A stretch of 64,000 nt of DNA from Hoylesella timonensis 4401737 = DSM 22865 = JCM 15640 (lineage in GTDB: Bacteria; Bacteroidota; Bacteroidia; Bacteroidales; Bacteroidaceae): positions 95,959 through 159,958 of the forward strand of contig NZ_HG417099.1 of assembly GCF_000455445.1 (NCBI RefSeq). Reading direction: 5' to 3'. The first letter of the stretch is position 1; the number at the start of each line of letters is the position of its first letter. A model generated the notes under the pieces. That model had not been told where the DNA came from, searched no databases, and saw nothing but the letters and a program-made list of their open reading frames with translations. This document shows, piece by piece, positions 59,966-64,000 of the stretch. Made by a program: the position numbers and the translations under genes.

Positions 59966-60157
59966 TTATTCTTCAGCGTCGCGCAATTTTTGTACGTAGA
60001 TGGCACGCTCCATCTTCAAGCGCCTCAACACAGAAGGCTTGTCGTATTGCTGACGTGCGCGTAACTCTTTAATAACACCTGTCTTATCGAACTTTCTTTT
60101 AAAACGCTTCAAAGCTCTTTCGATATTCTCACCATCTTTTACGGGTACAATAATCAT
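59966..60157 (-). CDS. rpsU: 30S ribosomal protein S21
   Basis: A 63-residue S21 (MIIVPVKDGENIERALKRFKRK). The internal ATG at 60157 matches the family start; the longer frame upstream is leader. The leader shows no Shine-Dalgarno sequence. First gene of the rpsU-xerC-hpf group. Confidence 0.95.
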   Translation of the reverse strand: MIIVPVKDGENIERALKRFKRKFDKTGVIKELRARQQYDKPSVLRRLKMERAIYVQKLRDAEE

Positions 60158-60223
60158 GCTTTTGTTTTTAATATTTAATGTTATAGTTAATTCATTTTTA
60201 CATCTCGTTACGAAATGCGGCTG

Positions 60224-60231
60224 CAAAATTA
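60224..60231 (-). promoter_or_regulatory. promoter of the rpsU-xerC-hpf group
   Basis: Minus-strand TTG, 20 bases, then TAATTTTG, about 67 bases upstream of the rpsU ATG. Confidence 0.6.
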
Positions 60232-60374
60232 CGACTTATTTGTGAAACGTACAAGTTTTTAGCGCACATTTTACTTTTGCAAGCACGGCTCTTTTGTTTA
60301 AGAAAGGTTGTTTATTGAGAAAAACGAACTTATCCTGCTCATTTATAGGACGTTCCCACAAGTCTATCCTCTTC

Positions 60375-62168
60375 TTAAATGGCTTGCGTAGCCTCTCGCA
60401 GCCAATTATTTTCCTTATCCGAGAGATAGGGTGACAAACGTTGGAATACTTGTTCGTGATACGCATTAAGCCAGTTCCGCTCCTCAGGCAACAACATCTC
60501 TATAATAATAGGTGTGGTATCAATGGGAGCAAGCGTTAAAGATTCGAATTGTAGAAACTCACCGAAAGCGGTTTTCATATAAGGTGTGATGAGCAATGTG
60601 TTCTCGATGCGCACGCCAAACTTGCCTTCTAAATACAGTCCTGGTTCGTCTGTAACAGTCATGCCTGCACGCAAGGGAGCTGGCTTGTATTCCATTCGAA
60701 TTTGGTGAGGTCCCTCATGCACATTCAGATAGCTCCCCACGCCATGCCCTGTGCCGTGCATAAAGTTCATCCCTTCACGCCACATGGCTTGCCGAGCCAG
60801 CGCATCCAACTGTGTGCCACTGGCACCTGAAGGAAACTTGCACAGCTCTAACTGGATATGTCCTTTGAGTACCAATGTGTACACACGGCGTTGCTCTTCA
60901 GTAATCGGTCCCAAAGCAATAGTCCGCGTAATATCGGTGGTACCGTCAAGATATTGCGCTCCACTATCTATCAGCACTAATCCTTTGGGCTGTACAGGAA
61001 TGTCGGTCTCTGGCGTGGCTTCATAATGCACAATAGCTCCATGTGCCTCGTAGCCTACAATGGTATCAAAGGAGAGTCCACGATACAATTCCTGCTCGGC
61101 ACGTAAGGCGGTCAACTTCTCATCTAACGAAATCTCGGTTTGTCCACCAGCCTCAACCGCTGGCTTAAGCCACTGTAAGAATTTGACCATGGCGACGCCA
61201 TCACGCTCCATCGCTGCCTTAAAACCAGCAATCTCTGTTTTATTCTTCACGGCTTTCATGGCAGGAACGGGTGAGGGAGCTGTGATTACATGTTGTTTTT
61301 GAAACACCGAGAAAATGTGTGCGTTCAATTGTTCCGCATCTAACAATATTGTATAATCGGGGTAATGCCTACCCGCCTGCGTAACCTCATCATACGAACG
61401 AGTGGACACACCTTCAGCTTTCAAATAAGATTGTACTTCCTCTGTCAACTTTTCCGGGTCGATATACAACACGGCTGCATGCGTAGATATCAGAAGATAA
61501 GCAACGAATACAGGATTGCAGTGTACATCGGTGCCACGCAAATTGAGCGTCCATGCAATATCATCAAGTGCTGAAAGCATGGTACCGTCCGCATGTTGTA
61601 GACGTAAGGCTTTTCTGATACGTTTCAATTTACTGCTTGTGGATTCACCAGCATATTGCAAGGGATGTATCTCCACTTTGTTCTTGGGTATCGCAGGTCG
61701 GTCATTCCAAATCTGGGCAAGTGGGTCAAAGTTTGTTCTGAGGGTGATGCCGCCTTCTTTTCGTAAGTCGTTAACCATTTGCTGTACAAAGGCTTTAGTG
61801 TTTACGAAGCCGTCCATCCCCACTTCGGTGAAGTCGGTTTGCTGCAGTTCTTGTCCAATCCATTGAGCTATCGAAGGTGTATCTGGCAATCCTATCCGCA
61901 TGAGTTGATATTCGGTATGCTTCAACTGCACTTCAGCCGCAATGAAATAACGTGAATCGGTCCATAAGGCAGCACTGGTTTGGGTGACCACAGCTACACC
62001 TGCCGAACCGTCAAATCCAGAAATCCATTCACGTCCTTTCCAATGGTTGGGTACATATTCACTATTGTGTGCATCGGTACTGGGAAAAATAAATGCGCCT
62101 AAATGTTCGCGTTTCATTACTTTGCGCAACCTACTTAATCGCTCTGCTATTTCTGTCTTCATTGCCAT
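60375..62168 (-). CDS. Xaa-Pro aminopeptidase (M24B, aminopeptidase P family)
   Basis: A 597-residue, three-domain aminopeptidase P of the large (XPNPEP1-like) type, removing an N-terminal residue before proline. It has two N-terminal creatinase-like domains (about 1-305) and a C-terminal pita-bread catalytic domain. The metal ligands are the two Asp of IDSGAQYLDGTTDITRT, His in HGTGHGVGSYLNVHEGPH, and Glu residues in TDEPGLYLEGKFGVRIEN, all present. It stands alone with a promoter element just upstream (leader only about 16 bases). Soluble; no signal peptide. Confidence 0.93.
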   Translation of the reverse strand: MAMKTEIAERLSRLRKVMKREHLGAFIFPSTDAHNSEYVPNHWKGREWISGFDGSAGVAVVTQTSAALWTDSRYFIAAEVQLKHTEYQLMRIGLPDTPSIAQWIGQELQQTDFTEVGMDGFVNTKAFVQQMVNDLRKEGGITLRTNFDPLAQIWNDRPAIPKNKVEIHPLQYAGESTSSKLKRIRKALRLQHADGTMLSALDDIAWTLNLRGTDVHCNPVFVAYLLISTHAAVLYIDPEKLTEEVQSYLKAEGVSTRSYDEVTQAGRHYPDYTILLDAEQLNAHIFSVFQKQHVITAPSPVPAMKAVKNKTEIAGFKAAMERDGVAMVKFLQWLKPAVEAGGQTEISLDEKLTALRAEQELYRGLSFDTIVGYEAHGAIVHYEATPETDIPVQPKGLVLIDSGAQYLDGTTDITRTIALGPITEEQRRVYTLVLKGHIQLELCKFPSGASGTQLDALARQAMWREGMNFMHGTGHGVGSYLNVHEGPHQIRMEYKPAPLRAGMTVTDEPGLYLEGKFGVRIENTLLITPYMKTAFGEFLQFESLTLAPIDTTPIIIEMLLPEERNWLNAYHEQVFQRLSPYLSDKENNWLREATQAI

Positions 62169-62184
62169 CCATTTTAATGTATTA

Positions 62185-62192
62185 CAAATATA
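62185..62192 (-). promoter_or_regulatory. -7 element TATATTTG for the aminopeptidase gene
   Basis: Minus-strand TATATTTG, 16 bases ahead of the ATG, implying a very short leader. Confidence 0.4.
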
Positions 62193-62481
62193 GATAAAAA
62201 TTCCGAATTATAAGCTCATGACTAAAAAAAAGTTATTCTTCAGAGGCATCATATTTTCATATGAGGTTTTTGAAAAGATAGCCACAAAATACGATAGAAT
62301 GAAAACATTAGAAAAAAAAAGGAAAGACTTGTTTACCGTATGAGTAACGCTATGGATGACGGGAACAAAAATTTCGAAGAATCTCATTGTATCAGAAATG
62401 CTTGACAATGCTGATTGTCGATTCAAGGCTTAATAAGCATTAAAAAAAAGAAAATAAAACTCATATTCATTTAGTTTTTAG

Positions 62482-62489
62482 TAACTTTG
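62482..62489 (+). promoter_or_regulatory. -7 element TAACTTTG for mdh
   Basis: TAACTTTG on the plus strand, about 53 bases upstream of the mdh ATG. Confidence 0.5.
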
Positions 62490-62542
62490 TGCTCAACTAA
62501 AGCGAAAGAAATTTTTAGTACATTTTAAATATATAATAATTT

Positions 62543-63535
62543 ATGGCATTTTTGACAAACGAAAAATTAACCATCGTCGGCGCAGCCGGGATGATTGGTT
62601 CTAACATGGTTCAAACCGCCCTCAGCATGGGGCTTACAAACAACATTTGTCTCTACGACGTATTCTCTCCAGAAGGTGTTGCAGAGGAAATGCGCCAAAG
62701 TGGTTTCGATGCAGTAAACATCGTTGCTACAACAGATGTGAAAGAGGCTTTCACCGATGCTAAATACATTATCTCTTCTGGTGGTGCTCCTCGCAAGGCT
62801 GGCATGACCCGCGAAGACTTATTGAAAGGCAACTGTGAAATTGCAGAAGGTCTTGGCAAGGATATTAAGAAATATTGCCCTGACGTAAAGCATGTAGTGA
62901 TTATCTTTAACCCTGCCGATTTGACGGGTTTGGTAACATTATTGTACTCTGGTTTGAAACCATCACAGGTAACCACCTTGGCAGCACTTGACTCTACTCG
63001 TTTGCAGAGTGCACTGGCTAAGAAGTTCAACGTCATGCAGACCGAGGTAAAGGGTGCTGCTACTTACGGTGGACACGGTGAGCAAATGGCAGTATTTGGT
63101 AGCCATGTAACCATCTCTGGCAAGCCATTGACCGAAATCATCGGTACTCCAGAATTCTCTAACGAAGAGTGGGAACAGATGAAGAAAGATGTTACCAAGG
63201 GCGGTGCAAAGATTATTGAGCTTCGCGGACGTTCTTCATTCCAAAGTCCTGCTTACCTCTCTGTTGAGATGATTCGCTCGGTCATGGGTGGCGAACCATT
63301 CCGTTTCCCTGTAGGAACCTACGTAAGCACCGACAAGTACAACCACATCATGATGGCAATGAAGACGACGCTCGACAAGACTGGCGCACACTACGAAGTT
63401 CCACAAGGAACCAACGAGGAGAACGCCAAGCTGGATGCAAGCTACGAACATCTTTGCAAGATGCGCGACGAATTAGTTACTTTGAACATCGTTCCAGAAA
63501 TCTCTGAATGGTCAAAGATTAATCCTAATCTCTAA
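62543..63535 (+). CDS. mdh: malate dehydrogenase
   Basis: A 330-residue NAD-dependent malate dehydrogenase that interconverts malate and oxaloacetate. NAD-binding GAAGMIGSN is at 13-21. Substrate arginines lie in SSGGAPRKAGMTREDLLKGN, and the catalytic His is probably the one in YGGHGEQMAVFG. The codons look richer in C/G at third positions than neighbouring genes, as in highly expressed metabolic genes. In Prevotella-type anaerobes it serves the fumarate/succinate fermentation branch. It is monocistronic, with its own promoter and terminator. Confidence 0.95.
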   Translation: MAFLTNEKLTIVGAAGMIGSNMVQTALSMGLTNNICLYDVFSPEGVAEEMRQSGFDAVNIVATTDVKEAFTDAKYIISSGGAPRKAGMTREDLLKGNCEIAEGLGKDIKKYCPDVKHVVIIFNPADLTGLVTLLYSGLKPSQVTTLAALDSTRLQSALAKKFNVMQTEVKGAATYGGHGEQMAVFGSHVTISGKPLTEIIGTPEFSNEEWEQMKKDVTKGGAKIIELRGRSSFQSPAYLSVEMIRSVMGGEPFRFPVGTYVSTDKYNHIMMAMKTTLDKTGAHYEVPQGTNEENAKLDASYEHLCKMRDELVTLNIVPEISEWSKINPNL

Positions 63536-63574
63536 GGATTCCTTTGCAGTTGAGATTTCTCAACTTGAAGATGT

Positions 63575-63610
63575 AAAAGGATGTAGCCCTCTTGGAACTA
63601 CATCCTTTTT
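63575..63610 (+). terminator. terminator of mdh
   Basis: AAAAGGATGTAG with its exact complement, loop about 11 bases, 40 bases past the stop, followed by TTTTTT. Confidence 0.9.
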
Positions 63611-63663
63611 TATCATTTTTCATTTGCCTGCCATAAAACAAACAGAAAGGAAATACTAAAACA

Positions 63664-64000
63664 ATGAGACTCATTAAAAATAAAGAATTTGGAGGAGAGC
63701 GTCCTCTTTTCGGTATTCACGATGTACGATTAGAAAACGTAAACATCACCGAAGGCGAATCTGGTATCAAGAAATGTCATCATATCGAAGCCGACCACTG
63801 CCGCTTCATGGGCAAATATCCATGGTGGCACGTAGACCATTCGCTCATTACTAACTGCTATTTTGAAGTTGGGGCGCGATCGGCAATCTGGTATTCAGAC
63901 AACATGGAAATGAGAGATACCGTTATCAATGCACCGAAGCTATTTCGCGAGATGAATAATCTGAAGCTCACCAATGTGGTGATTAACGATGCTGACGAAA
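63664..64000 (+). CDS. DUF3737 family protein, 5' part (window edge)
   Basis: ATG at 63664 opens a frame running off the right edge (112 codons seen). FGGERPLFGIHDVRLENVNITEGESG and FMGKYPWWHVDHSLI, then ARSAIWYSDNMEMRDTVINAPKLFRE, are typical of DUF3737, a right-handed beta-helix-like family of unknown function. It follows the mdh terminator and reads independently. Confidence 0.85.
   Translation, partial: MRLIKNKEFGGERPLFGIHDVRLENVNITEGESGIKKCHHIEADHCRFMGKYPWWHVDHSLITNCYFEVGARSAIWYSDNMEMRDTVINAPKLFREMNNLKLTNVVINDADE

Larger units (their letters stand above)
62169..62542. other. divergent promoter region between the aminopeptidase and mdh genes
   Basis: About 370 AT-rich bases carrying outward promoter elements at 62185-62192 and 62482-62489. 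A 72-codon frame inside (62208-62426) lacks any support. Confidence 0.55.

Noticed and set aside
60236..60466. 76-codon minus-strand frame next to rpsU
   Set aside because: It overlaps the 3' end of the aminopeptidase gene in another frame and has no recognisable features.
62208..62426. 72-codon minus-strand frame upstream of the aminopeptidase gene
   Set aside because: It lies in an AT-rich divergent promoter region, with no start signal or family resemblance.

Overview
The window is a stretch of Bacteroidota chromosome, most likely from a Prevotella-type (Prevotellaceae) genome. The evidence is two SusC/SusD outer-membrane uptake loci, an ECF-sigma/FecR pair, a DUF3467 gene close to rpsL, zinc-free forms of L36 and S14, and many upstream TAnnTTTG (-7 class) promoter elements. 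Genus is inferred from overall protein style only; no 16S gene is present.

Layout. (1) 1-423: 5' part of rsmA. (2) 833-8410: a four-gene uptake operon read leftward: susC, susD, a zinc metallohydrolase lipoprotein and a DUF4302 lipoprotein, probably for peptide or protein substrates. (3) 8903-19889: a ~10 kb block bounded by two ~390-bp inverted repeats. Inside are a glycine-zipper lipoprotein, a small membrane protein and a glycan locus (fecR, STN-type susC, susD, GH18 endoglycosidase, DUF1735/LamG lipoprotein) whose gene content suggests N-glycan capture. The matching ECF sigma gene lies just outside the second repeat. (4) 20737-38779: the str-S10-spc-alpha ribosomal superoperon, read leftward from rpsL to rplQ, with fusA, secY, infA and rpoA embedded. 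(5) 39076-45219: a DUF3467 gene, an oppositely oriented yitT gene, a decayed DpnII-like restriction-modification cluster and a umuDC mutagenesis operon. (6) 45398-58516: the rpoC-rpoB-rplL-rplJ-rplA-rplK-nusG-secE-tRNA-Trp-tuf operon headed by a four-tRNA cluster. (7) 58618-62168: hpf, xerC, rpsU and an aminopeptidase P. (8) 62543-64000: mdh and the start of a DUF3737 gene, both rightward.

Notable points. Two conserved genes, rpoC and xerC, are each broken by what looks like one missing base in an A8 tract. That is either a sequence error or slippage-dependent expression, and it affects how both genes should be annotated. The restriction-modification cluster keeps an intact-looking nuclease-like gene, but one adenine methylase is truncated at its 3' end and the other lacks its N-terminus and carries DRPY instead of DPPY. 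The inverted repeats share a small ORF beginning MQIGGLSQCF, and one copy separates the sigma gene from fecR. An octanucleotide tandem repeat lies between rpsJ and rplC. The metallohydrolase lipoprotein carries a strictly periodic ten-residue Asp/Gly repeat.

All identifications come from reading translated sequence by eye; no database search was run.
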